Of a stretch of 29,271 bases of DNA, positions 7,345-15,855 are shown in pieces. This DNA is from Thiocapsa sp. UBA6158 (GTDB lineage Bacteria > Pseudomonadota > Gammaproteobacteria > Chromatiales > Chromatiaceae). Made by a program: the position numbers and the translations under genes. The DNA lies in the NCBI RefSeq assembly GCF_002423035.1, contig NZ_DIUM01000084.1, forward strand, positions 1 to 29,271, written 5' to 3'. Position 1 is the stretch's first letter, and every line of letters starts with the position of its first letter. The notes under the pieces were generated by a model. It was not told the DNA's origin. It worked only from the letters and a program-made list of their open reading frames with translations, and made no database searches.

Positions 7345-8534
7345 TTGCGTGCGAACCCCCGCACGACGGCGAGCGCGGCCAAGCGGCCGTCGGGCAACCC
7401 TTGATGCGGCGCCAACTCCGCACGCAGCGCGACAAACCGCTCGGGCTGGACGGCGACGCCCGCCGCGAGCAGCGCCGCCTGGTTCAGGATCGCCTCGCGT
7501 GCGACCCCGGCATGCAGCACCCCGGTGCGTACCAGATCCAGGATCTCGGCCAGACCATAGGCGGCTGCGGCGCTGTGCGGATCGTGGATGATCGCCTGGA
7601 GATTGGCGGCGAAAACGGCCGCGTCCGGAGCCTCCAGCTCGGACTCCGCGCAGACCCGCAGCGCCGCCTCGTCGCAACCGAAGCGACCCAAGGCTGCACA
7701 GATGGTGCGTCTGAGCTCGGGAACGATACCGTTCTGCAGCAGCAGACAGCGGGTGACGGCGTCATGCGTCGCCCGCCCGAGCAGCTCGCCCAGCGTGTTG
7801 TGACCGCCCGCCCAGTGCCGCTCCCACTCGGCCTCGCGTGCCAGCGGGGCGGCGACCGCGAGCTGATCGGTCCCGGTACCGGTCGCAAGACACGGCGACT
7901 GGAGGCTTGGCATACGCAGATCCAGCAAAGCCGTGCTCTTCGCCTCGGTGACCATGGTCGCTGCACGCAACAGGCACGCGGGCGTGCAGGGCCGATTGAT
8001 CAGGACCAGTGTGACGATGGTTCCCGAGCCGGAGTCATCGGACGGTCGATCGCCGGCGATCGGGCCTTCGGATCCGATCTGCCCCGACGATTCCGCTGAA
8101 CGCCCGCGACGGGCAGGACGACTGCCGTCGGCCTCCTCGTGCCAAGCGGCCGGATCACCGGCGCGGACGGCGTTGCCGGTCACCCCGGCGGTGGCCACTA
8201 CCGTCACGCGAAGATCCTCCGCATCCGCGCGCGCTACGACCGCACACTGCATGTTGGCGGCGGTCCCCATGAGGGCCGTCGTCTCGGGCGGAAGCCCTGC
8301 CTCGGCGCAGGTGCGTGCGTGATAGTCCTGTGCGCCGAGACCCAGGACGGTCTCGTAGCGCGCCAGATGGGCCACACCCTCGCAACTTTGATGGTTCGCC
8401 AAATGGGTCAGCGTCTCGGACATCCCGCCGTTGACCCGACAGGTGCCGAGCACGCGATGCGGACGCGCGAAGCCGACGACGAGATAGCGCCCCTGCCGGT
8501 GCAGGGCGTAATGATCGGTCTCTTCGAGCAGCAT
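7335..8534 (-). CDS. cbiZ: Adenosylcobinamide amidohydrolase CbiZ with C-terminal extension
   Basis: CbiZ hydrolyses adenosylcobinamide to adenosylcobyric acid, letting cells salvage incomplete or unsuitable corrinoids. The 399-residue protein has the conserved blocks GGMSETLTHLANHQ (about 36-49), LMGTAANMQC (88-97), VVATAGVTGNAVRAGDPA (112-129), VTEAKSTALLDLRMPS (195-210) and ATGTGTDQ (217-224). Two features are odd. A Ser/Arg/Gly-rich insertion (about 131-171) lies between two core blocks. A mostly helical, Ala-rich C-terminal region of about 130 residues (265-399) continues beyond the usual CbiZ end (GHNTLGELLGRATHDAV); I do not recognise it. I see no B12 riboswitch in front of the gene. 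It overlaps cbiB, which favours a cobinamide-salvage operon. Confidence 0.9.
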   Translation of the reverse strand: MLLEETDHYALHRQGRYLVVGFARPHRVLGTCRVNGGMSETLTHLANHQSCEGVAHLARYETVLGLGAQDYHARTCAEAGLPPETTALMGTAANMQCAVVARADAEDLRVTVVATAGVTGNAVRAGDPAAWHEEADGSRPARRGRSAESSGQIGSEGPIAGDRPSDDSGSGTIVTLVLINRPCTPACLLRAATMVTEAKSTALLDLRMPSLQSPCLATGTGTDQLAVAAPLAREAEWERHWAGGHNTLGELLGRATHDAVTRCLLLQNGIVPELRRTICAALGRFGCDEAALRVCAESELEAPDAAVFAANLQAIIHDPHSAAAAYGLAEILDLVRTGVLHAGVAREAILNQAALLAAGVAVQPERFVALRAELAPHQGLPDGRLAALAVVRGFARKWD

Positions 8535-8802
8535 GCCGGACCTCGATCACGGGGACAGTGGTATAACCGTCGAGCGACGAGCCGACGGACGCGCGAGGCT
8601 ATCGCAAGTGCCGGCGCAACCGCAACGACGACGAGGCGCGTCGGTACGCAAGGTGTCGGGGCGAGGGTGTAGACTGTGAGCGCGTCCAAGCAAACACCAT
8701 AAACGGATACGACGACCCGGTTCGGCCCTCGCCCGTGATTCGGAGACGCGCCAAGACGGTCGATCACCGCACCCGCCAACACGGACATCGAGAGCAACGC
8801 GC

Positions 8803-9030
8803 ATGGGAAAGCATGAGATGAAGACCTGTCCGCGCTGCGGATCCAGCTTCGAATGCAAAGCGAACCGCGTCGAGCGGTGTGGCTGCCTGAGCGTCGCACT
8901 GAGCGCGGAGGCACTTGAGTTTCTCGGGGAACGCTATCGGGACTGTCTATGCGTCGCCTGCCTGGAGCAGGTCAATCGCTTGTGCAGCGAGCAAGGCGCA
9001 TCGGAAGCGGATCGTCAAGCGGGCGATTGA
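8803..9030 (+). CDS. Cysteine-rich CWC family protein
   Basis: This protein of 75 residues (70 if it starts at the ATG at 8818) has nine cysteines. They include CPRCG near the start, a C-G-C pair, and C-L-C-V-A-C in the middle. This is the pattern of the small cysteine-rich CWC proteins, presumed metal binders of unknown function. The second start (MKTCPRCGSSFECKA) is attractive because GGAAAG lies 6 bases before it. The gene is divergent from cbiZ and stands alone; nothing recognisable lies in the 185 bases before the next, broken gene. Confidence 0.75.
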   Translation: MGKHEMKTCPRCGSSFECKANRVERCGCLSVALSAEALEFLGERYRDCLCVACLEQVNRLCSEQGASEADRQAGD

Positions 9031-9215
9031 AGCATCGAACGACTCGACGCCGATTGCACGATTGCAGGGAACGCCCGACAGTGACCGTGGGTTACAAGCC
9101 CGGATCGGGTGGTGGTAGACTCGAACACTACGTCGTTTCACACCTGCCAAGCGCCTTTCGCGTCGGTTTTAAGGCAATCGATCACGCGGGTACTCGGGAG
9201 CCTAGGCGAACCACC

Positions 9216-10299
9216 ATGTCATCTGCTTCGACAAACCCGATTGCACTCGCCTTGGCGGTGATCCTTTGCGTCGCCGCCATTCAGGTCGATCCGCTCCTCG
9301 CCGACACCGCATCGACACCCAAAGCAGGCGGCGACCTCGCGTTCTGAGAGGAGCTTGCCTTTTGGGAGACCATCAAAGACAGCAAGGATCCTTCCGAATT
9401 CGAGGCCTACCTGGCGCCTATCCGGACGGGCGCTTTGCACGTCTCGCCGAGATACGCATCAGGTCGCTGAACGGCCGACCGCCCGGGGACACCGAGGCGG
9501 ATACTGCCGTTCAGCCGACCGACGTGGTCGCGACGACACCGCAGGGGAGCTTCCGCGACTGCGATCTGTGCCCGCTGATGATCGCGGCGCCGGCCGGTGC
9601 ATTCATCATGGGTTCGGACCGACACCGCCCGGACGAAAAACCCGAACACGAAGTCACCTTTGCAGAACCCTTTGCCATCGGTGTCCATGAGGTCACCCTG
9701 GCCGAATGGGACGCCTGTCTACGCGAGGGCGGTTGCCGGTTCAGCCCGGAGGAAGGCGCCGGCAGTCAATTGCCCGTCGGCAATGTGAGTTGGGACGATG
9801 CGCAAGCCTACACCGCCTGGCTGAGCAACAAGACCGGCCAATCCTACCGGCTGCCGACCGAGGCCGAGTGGGAGTACGCCGCAGGCAGCGGGTCGACGAC
9901 CCTCTTCTGTTGGGGCGACGACACCGGGACGGGCAACGCCAATTCCAACGATTGCGGAAGTCGGTGGGACGCAAGCGAGCCGTCCCCGGTCGGATCCTTC
10001 GCGCCCAATCCATTCGGGCTCCACGATGTCCACGGTAACGGGCCATGGACTGCGTGAATCGCTCCTACGAGGGGGCGCCGGCCGACGGCTCGGCCTGGCT
10101 TCGCGGCGACTGCCTCGCCCGGATGCTGCGCGGCGGCAATGGGTTGACTCTCTATGATCACGGGCACGGGCTGACCTGTACGTGTCGAGACTGCAGCGGG
10201 GAAACGCAAGCGCAAGCAACGCGCTTCGCTGCTTTGAGCCTAGTCCTGGTTATTCGCAGCAACAACCCTAGGAACAGCGCATTATTCGGTCTGTATTGA
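9216..10299 (+). pseudogene. Broken secreted SUMF1/FGE-domain protein (TagR-like)
   Basis: The gene opens with a signal peptide (MSSASTNPIALALAVILCVA, cleavage near residues 29-31). An in-frame TGA follows at 9345-9347, and the family sequence continues directly behind it (EELAFWETIKDSKDPSEFEA). A one-base loss near 9413 shifts the frame before YPDGRFARLAEIRIRSL. The SUMF1 domain then reads well from about 9560 to 10035: AGAFIMGSD, EVTLAEWDAC, VSWDDAQAYTAWLS, RLPTEAEWEYAAG and NPFGLHDVHGN. Near 10036-10045 the expected V-W-E-W is damaged and a third frame carries on (DCVNRSYEGAPADGSAWLRG, ARMLRGGN) to 10299. Three independent lesions make a sequencing artefact unlikely. In T6SS loci such proteins (TagR/PppR) act in the periplasm upstream of the kinase PpkA. 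Confidence 0.85.
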
Positions 10300-10322
10300 A
10301 CCTCGGTTGAACGCCACGCGAC

Positions 10323-10780
10323 CTATTCAACCGCCCGCTGAAGTGCTTGCAAACGTTCGTCGTCCGGGTTCATCCTCAGTCCCGTTTCGATCATCCTCCG
10401 ATAGAGATCGGATCGGTTGTCGACCTCCAGCCCCCTCGCCTGCTCCGGACTCATATAGCCGATACTGCCGATCAGCATGCCGGTAGAAGTGAGCTTGGTC
10501 TCGTTGCCGATCGTCTTGGCGTGGTAGCGCTCAGACGCGCCGATGTCGTAGACGGTCACGATATTGGGGTGGGTGAGCTTGGCGATCAGACGCCCTTCGT
10601 TGATGAATCGCCGGCAGAAGTCCGCGTCGACCATCAGAGCGGTTTCATCACCTTCAGGGCCACACGCCTGGACAGCGACTCCTGAACAGCCAGGTAGACC
10701 GTCGCCATGCCGCCTTCGCCGAAGATGGCTTCGGTCGTATAACCGGTGATTTGCGGCAATGGCCCCCGCTCTATGTCCAC
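10323..10780 (-). pseudogene. Broken Ser/Thr protein kinase (ppkA/pknB-like remnant)
   Basis: From a GTG at 10780 the frame encodes a kinase N-lobe (EAIFGEGGMATVYLAVQESL, then VALKVMKP). A one-base deletion near 10640 leads to a stop. The next frame continues MVDADFCRRFINEGRLIAKL and HPNIVTVYDIGASERYH, then jumps to AKTIGNETKLTSTGMLIGSI and GYMSPEQARGLEVDNRSDLY. The whole catalytic loop (HRDxKPxN) and the DFG metal-binding motif are missing between those parts. After SDLY it jumps again, to a C-terminal RRMIETGLRMNPDDERLQAL. The frameshift and two internal deletions make this a dead gene. It lies about 40 bases behind pppA, exactly where ppkA stands in the Pseudomonas HSI-1 order. The intact kinase at 20949 is the likely functional replacement. 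Confidence 0.88.
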
Positions 10781-10817
10781 CTTGGGATGGTCTCCGTCGT
10801 CGGCCGATCGGCATCCA

Positions 10818-11552
10818 TCAGCGATGGATGTCCACGATGACCGCGGTGATATTGTCTCGCCCGCCCGCGTCGCAGGCGGCGTCAATCAAATCGCGTGCGA
10901 CCTCCCCCGGCTCGGCACCGCCAAGGATGGCGATAATCGCATCCGCTCGCAGCTCCTTGACCAAGCCGTCGCTGCACAGCAGGAAGCGGTCGCCGTCTCG
11001 CAGTGCCTCGACGCGCAGATCCACGGCCATCTCGGCATCGGCGCCGACCGCGCGCACCAGCACATTCGACAGGGGATGCTGCTCGGCCTGCTCGGGTGTC
11101 AACATCCCCTTATCGACGAGATCCTGAACATGCGTATGGTCCGATGTCAGTTGCACGAGCTCGCCGTTGCGTCGCCGATAGACACGGCTGTCGCCGACCC
11201 AGAGAATGGCGCAATGGTCTCCGAGGGCGACCAGGGCGGCGATGGTGCTGCCGATCAGGTCATCGCCCCGAGCGGCCGCGTGGTCCAACAGACGGCGATT
11301 GACCTCCTGCAGGATGTTGCGCACCGATTCGACGGCAGACCCCAAGAGTGCGGGACGCCCCATCCGACCGAGCCCGTCCACCAGCATTCGGCTCGCCATG
11401 CCGCCGTCGCTGTGCCCGCCCATCCCGTCGGCGACGGCCCACAGACCCAGGTCCGGGCGGTCCAAGTAGGCGTCTTGGTTCACGTCTCGGACCCGACCGG
11501 GATGGGTCACACCGGCCGATGTCCAGCGCAGTTGAGCCGGTCGCAGACTCAT
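10818..11552 (-). CDS. pppA: T6SS PP2C-family Ser/Thr phosphatase PppA
   Basis: The 244-residue protein contains the PP2C metal-binding motifs: RDVNQDAYL near residue 23, VADGMGGHSDGG near 40-51, LWVGDSRVYRRR in the middle, CSDGLV late and GRDNITAVIVDI at the end. It has no membrane helix. In the P. aeruginosa H1-T6SS, PppA removes phosphate from the FHA protein Fha1 and so turns the apparatus off or resets it; here the target is presumably the FHA protein TagH. The start overlaps the end of tagF by 4 bases (ATGA), so it belongs to the tss operon. The kinase remnant follows directly. Confidence 0.93.
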   Translation of the reverse strand: MSLRPAQLRWTSAGVTHPGRVRDVNQDAYLDRPDLGLWAVADGMGGHSDGGMASRMLVDGLGRMGRPALLGSAVESVRNILQEVNRRLLDHAAARGDDLIGSTIAALVALGDHCAILWVGDSRVYRRRNGELVQLTSDHTHVQDLVDKGMLTPEQAEQHPLSNVLVRAVGADAEMAVDLRVEALRDGDRFLLCSDGLVKELRADAIIAILGGAEPGEVARDLIDAACDAGGRDNITAVIVDIHR

Positions 11553-12307
11553 CTCGGCGCCTCTCCCGGGAGCGCCGGGTCGGCTTGGTCAAGCTCCCGC
11601 CATCCCCTCTTGGACCAATCGCCCGCGAGCAGCGCGCTGAAACCTTCCATCGGCGGCAGCCCCTGACAGGCGAGAAAGGACGGCGTCACCTGCTCGGAGC
11701 CGCTCGACCACCAGAGGCTGTAGGCACAGAAGACCTGATCGAGCGCACGCCCCAACAGGGTCGAGCAGATATTGCCCAGCTCCGAGGGCGAAGCCGCAGC
11801 GATCCGCCACGCGTTGGAGCTGATCTGACTGGTGTCGGCGGCCGAGCCGAGACCGGGGAGCCGGTCGATCGGGACGCCGAGCTCCAAGGTCATTGCATCG
11901 AAGTCCTCGACCGAGCGGACCTCGTCGAGGCCGGCGAGCATCACCGCCTCGGCCCGCTCGAACCAATCGGGTGCGGCAAGCAGTCGCAACGGGTCGACCC
12001 CCGGCTCCAGCCCACAGGCCAGCGTCAAGGGAAAATAGCGCCCGACCCGATCCACACTGGGCATCAGTACGCCCGCCCAAGCGCTCCGGCCGGCCACGCC
12101 CGGGGTCAGGACGAAGCGCCACAAGGGACTGGTGAGATAGGTCTCGAGCCAGGCATCGCCGAGCTGGGCACGACTCTCCACCAGGCATTCGCGCAGCCAC
12201 AGATCCCACGGCTGGACGAGCTCGGCGGGTAGACGGCGGCTCACGAAGTCGCCAAGACTCGGCAACTTGCCATAGAAGCCGGGTGCGCCCGAGTCCCGCT
12301 CGCTCAT
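11549..12307 (-). CDS. tagF: T6SS-associated protein TagF
   Basis: The 252-residue protein begins GFYGKLPSLGDFVSRRLPAE, the signature of the TagF/ImpM family, and continues with SPLWRFVLTPGVAG and GVLMPSVDRVGRYFPLTLA. In Pseudomonas TagF restrains T6SS activity post-translationally in a way separable from, but linked to, the phosphorylation pathway. It is cytoplasmic, with no signal or membrane segment. The start at 12307 overlaps the tssM stop by ATGA. The same frame is open upstream to 12799, but that is antisense-like read-through inside tssM. Confidence 0.92.
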   Translation of the reverse strand: MSERDSGAPGFYGKLPSLGDFVSRRLPAELVQPWDLWLRECLVESRAQLGDAWLETYLTSPLWRFVLTPGVAGRSAWAGVLMPSVDRVGRYFPLTLACGLEPGVDPLRLLAAPDWFERAEAVMLAGLDEVRSVEDFDAMTLELGVPIDRLPGLGSAADTSQISSNAWRIAAASPSELGNICSTLLGRALDQVFCAYSLWWSSGSEQVTPSFLACQGLPPMEGFSALLAGDWSKRGWRELDQADPALPGEAPR

Positions 12308-15300
12308 AGGCGCCCCGGACAGCGAAACCCTCTCAACTCGTCGAGTTTGAAGGGATTGCGCACGCTGATCGCGCGCAGATCGAACTGCGCGGACATCCCG
12401 GCCACGGCGAAGGTCAGCCGAAACAGCTCCGGTTGATTGGTGGCGGTCAGTCGTGAGCGGTCGAGCACGCGGAACCAGGCCCAGGGGCCCTCCTCCGTCA
12501 GACTCGGCCCGCCCCCGCTGGTGTCGACAAAGACCAGACGCGCCCTCAAGGCGCCGTCCGGCGGGGGCCATTGCAGCTTCTGCGTGCGCAACGGACCGTG
12601 CCGGTAATCGACGATCTGCCCCCCGAGATCCAAGGTAAATTGGTTCAAGCGCGCATCCATGCCGCGCGGCTGAAGCTCGAACTCGACCGACGGGGTCTTG
12701 CCGCCGCTCATGAAGAAGGCTTCGCGGATGACGGCGGCGCGTTGAAACTGGGCCAGGACCTCGTCCGGGATCCCGATGGTCTTGTCGACCCAACGCCATG
12801 TCGGGCTTGCCGTGTCGACGGACGAACTGAGATGCGCCTTGAAGAAGGCATCGATCAGCCCGTCCGGGCCGAAGACCCGACCGAAGTCATGCAGCGTCGT
12901 CTCGCGCGAGGTTCCGGCGACGAAGGGATAGCGATCGTGGATCGCCTCGCGGCAGAAGGGCAGCACCTCCGCCGTCCAGATATTGTTCAATTGAGCGCGC
13001 GCGCCGCCGGCGGCGATGTTGGCGCTGTCCTGAGCAAGGGTGCCGACCAGTCCGCCGATCGGCGCAGGAAGCTGCGCCGCGAGCGCCTTGGCATCGCGGA
13101 TCTCGGCACTCTCGCCCGGCACCAGCAGACCGCGCCCAGAGGTCGCGGCCGCCGCGACGGACGACAAATGGAGCTGCAATTGCCCCATCGCGGTCAGGAC
13201 CCGCTCGATGGGGGCTTGGCGTTGCTCGTCGGATCGCACCAGGTCCTGCAACCAGGCGAAACGACGCGTCACGTAGGCCTCCGGGGCCTGCTCGGACGGC
13301 GCGCCCGGGTCCGCGTCGTCGAAGTAGCTCTCGACACGCTGACGGAATCCCTGCAGTGGCCCTGCGGCCTGATCCGCGGCGGACTCCTCGTCCTGCGGGA
13401 GGCGGTCCAGCTCGGTCTGGCGGGCAGCCGCGACAAGCAGTCGCTTGAGCGGTGAATATTCCGGATCGGCAAGGATGCGCGCGACCTCCGAGGCGTGATG
13501 CAGATCGCGCACGGCGACCAGATCGATATCCTCGAGCAGTGCTGTCCATTCAACGACATAGTCACGCAGATAGCGCTCGCGAACCTCCTCGAGCACGCGC
13601 CGAGCGTCGTCGGACCCGGGCGAGAAGCGGGCATCCGGACCCAGGACCCATGCCTCCTTCTCCGCCGCCTCGATCAGTCGGCTGCTCGCGCTCGTAAATC
13701 CGCGGTGGTAGCCGTCGTAGGTAAAGAGTGCGGGAACGCCCTGATTGATCGGTCGTCCGCTGCGCCGCGCAAACACCAGCTTGGCGAAGTCTCCGCCGGC
13801 ATCGCTGATGGTGAAATCGGGAAGGTCGTCGCCCGGTCCATCCTGCTTGAGACGGGCGTAGATGCGCTCGGCCGGGGACGTTCGGTTGAGGATGGTCCGC
13901 GCGTCGGCGATCAGCGCCCCATCGAGCTCGATCGGCAAGGGTGCGGGCCGGCGCACCAGCAAGGCCGACAGATGATCGCGCAACGCCTCCTGCTGCTCGG
14001 TAGTGGTCTCGCGCGGCAGACTACGCTGCCAATCGCGCCCGACCCAGTACTGCACGGCCTCGGCGTCGTAGTGCGCGTCGCTGTCGAGCATGAGATAGAC
14101 GCGCAAGGCATCGTAGAGATAGTCGGGGTCGCCGCCCGCCTCGCGGACCTGCTCCTCCAGGCGTAGGATGACCCTCGGCAAGAGTGCCTTGGCGAGAATA
14201 CGGTCATAGGCCCGTTCGGCTTGCGATCCAAGCTTGCCGCCTTGGTAGAGGCCAAGACCCATACTGACGGGGACAGTCTCGTCGCGGTCGGCGTATCCGC
14301 CGGGGATCGCACGAGCCGCATCCAGCAGCGGCAGGACGCCGAGCGGGTTGCGCTCTTCGACCGGGATGGCATCGATCTTGGCCTCGATCTCGACCGCGCG
14401 CTGAGCGACCTCGTCGATGTAGGCGAGATTGCGCGAGTAGCTCGTGGTCCAGGCCGCGCCGGCCAGCAACAGGGCAGTGAAGACCCCGGCGTAGGCCCCT
14501 CGCCTGAGCCAACGCCGACGACGCTCCAGACGCGGATTCAGCCCTGCGAGCCCCGACTCGGTGAAGATCAGATCGCGCAGCAAACGCGTCAAAAAGAAGC
14601 TCTTGCCCGTCCCCTTGAAGGGGAGCGGACCCTGGCGAGCCAGACCGAAACTGCCCGCAAACCCGCTCAGAACCCGGTCGATCGGGGTGCCGGTCTGAGT
14701 GCCGCTGGTGAAATAGACACCCCGCACCAGCGGACGAATCTCGAAACGAGAGGGTGTGAAGCCATCCTGCAAAAACTGCTCCAGGATATCGCCGAGTGCA
14801 TTGAACTGCCTTGGAAAGCTGAACACAAAAGAACGTTTTCCCGGCTCGCGCTCCTGCTCCATGCGGGTGATCAAACGTTGGTCGAGACGCTCGACGAGGG
14901 CCGTGCGCTCCGCGGGGAAGGACGAGAGTGCCGCGGGGGTCTTCTCCTCGGGCTCGTAGGGGAAGGTCACGCCCCAGACCTGCTCGCGCCCCTCCTTGTT
15001 CAGGTCCGCGAAGAACTCCATGAAGCCGGCCACCAAATCCGCCTTCATGAAGAGCACATAGACCGGGATCGCAATGCCGAAGGTCTTGCACAGCTCCTGG
15101 ACGCGCTGGCGGATCGCTGTCGCATGGGCCGTCCGCTCCGTTTGGCTCTGCTGCATGAGGTCGGCGAGACTCACTGCCACCAACACCCCGTTGATCGGCC
15201 GTCGCGGACGGTGCTTCTTCAGCAGCCCGAGGAAACCCTGCCAGGCGGCGCTGTCCACCTGCTCGTAGCTGTCCTGCGTGGTATAGCGTCCGGCGGTGTC

Positions 15301-15855
15301 GATCAAGACCGCCTCGTCGGTGAACCACCAGTCGCAGTTGCGGGTCCCCCCGATGCCCTGGATAGCGTCCTGACCGAGACGCTCGGCGAGCGGGAAGCGT
15401 AGCCCCGAATGCATGAGCGCGGTCGTCTTGCCGCAGCCGGGCGGACCGATGATCAGATACCAGGGCAGCTGGTAGACCCAGCGTCCGCCCAGGCGGTGCC
15501 GAATCTCGGAGCCCTTCAGCGCCGCCAATGCGGCGTCGAAGCGCTCGCGCAGCACCTGCAGCTCCTCTTCGCTTGCCGCCTTGGCCGGGTCCGGCGCAGC
15601 CGCCGGGCGGGCCGCAAGCTGCTCCATCAAGCGTCGATTGCGCAACCGCGCACGCACGACGGAGCCGATCCGCACGAAGCCCCAGAGCCCGAACAGTGCC
15701 CCGACGGCCATGTATCGGCTGCGCGCCGACACCAAGGGCTCCACGCCGGCAACGCCGACCAGCGGGCCGATGAACCAGATCAGCAGCGCCAGCGCGATCG
15801 TCCCGAGCAGGGTCAGAAACCAGCGTGAGCCGAGGAATCGAAACAGCGTCTTCAT
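12304..15855 (-). CDS. tssM: T6SS membrane-complex protein TssM (IcmF)
   Basis: The 1183-residue protein has two N-terminal membrane helices (about 13-36 and 47-64), a cytoplasmic domain and a third helix at about 453-471. A periplasmic region of roughly 700 residues follows. The cytoplasmic domain carries Walker A GPPGCGKTT (137-145) and Walker B VLIDTAG (183-189), so nucleotide binding looks intact. RGVYFTSGTQTGTPIDRVLS (378-397) is a clear IcmF signature. With TssL and TssJ it forms the trans-envelope complex that anchors the baseplate and spans the periplasm. Both ends overlap their neighbours (tssL, tagF) by 4 bases. Confidence 0.97.
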   Translation of the reverse strand: MKTLFRFLGSRWFLTLLGTIALALLIWFIGPLVGVAGVEPLVSARSRYMAVGALFGLWGFVRIGSVVRARLRNRRLMEQLAARPAAAPDPAKAASEEELQVLRERFDAALAALKGSEIRHRLGGRWVYQLPWYLIIGPPGCGKTTALMHSGLRFPLAERLGQDAIQGIGGTRNCDWWFTDEAVLIDTAGRYTTQDSYEQVDSAAWQGFLGLLKKHRPRRPINGVLVAVSLADLMQQSQTERTAHATAIRQRVQELCKTFGIAIPVYVLFMKADLVAGFMEFFADLNKEGREQVWGVTFPYEPEEKTPAALSSFPAERTALVERLDQRLITRMEQEREPGKRSFVFSFPRQFNALGDILEQFLQDGFTPSRFEIRPLVRGVYFTSGTQTGTPIDRVLSGFAGSFGLARQGPLPFKGTGKSFFLTRLLRDLIFTESGLAGLNPRLERRRRWLRRGAYAGVFTALLLAGAAWTTSYSRNLAYIDEVAQRAVEIEAKIDAIPVEERNPLGVLPLLDAARAIPGGYADRDETVPVSMGLGLYQGGKLGSQAERAYDRILAKALLPRVILRLEEQVREAGGDPDYLYDALRVYLMLDSDAHYDAEAVQYWVGRDWQRSLPRETTTEQQEALRDHLSALLVRRPAPLPIELDGALIADARTILNRTSPAERIYARLKQDGPGDDLPDFTISDAGGDFAKLVFARRSGRPINQGVPALFTYDGYHRGFTSASSRLIEAAEKEAWVLGPDARFSPGSDDARRVLEEVRERYLRDYVVEWTALLEDIDLVAVRDLHHASEVARILADPEYSPLKRLLVAAARQTELDRLPQDEESAADQAAGPLQGFRQRVESYFDDADPGAPSEQAPEAYVTRRFAWLQDLVRSDEQRQAPIERVLTAMGQLQLHLSSVAAAATSGRGLLVPGESAEIRDAKALAAQLPAPIGGLVGTLAQDSANIAAGGARAQLNNIWTAEVLPFCREAIHDRYPFVAGTSRETTLHDFGRVFGPDGLIDAFFKAHLSSSVDTASPTWRWVDKTIGIPDEVLAQFQRAAVIREAFFMSGGKTPSVEFELQPRGMDARLNQFTLDLGGQIVDYRHGPLRTQKLQWPPPDGALRARLVFVDTSGGGPSLTEEGPWAWFRVLDRSRLTATNQPELFRLTFAVAGMSAQFDLRAISVRNPFKLDELRGFRCPGRL

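Noticed and set aside
8535..8802. Possible cobalamin riboswitch in front of cbiZ
   Set aside because: A CCACTG-like string occurs near the start on the minus strand, but the B12 box and the conserved core stems could not be found.
9345..9347. TGA read as selenocysteine in the SUMF1 gene
   Set aside because: Further frame lesions downstream and the lack of an obvious SECIS-like hairpin make a pseudogene the simpler reading.
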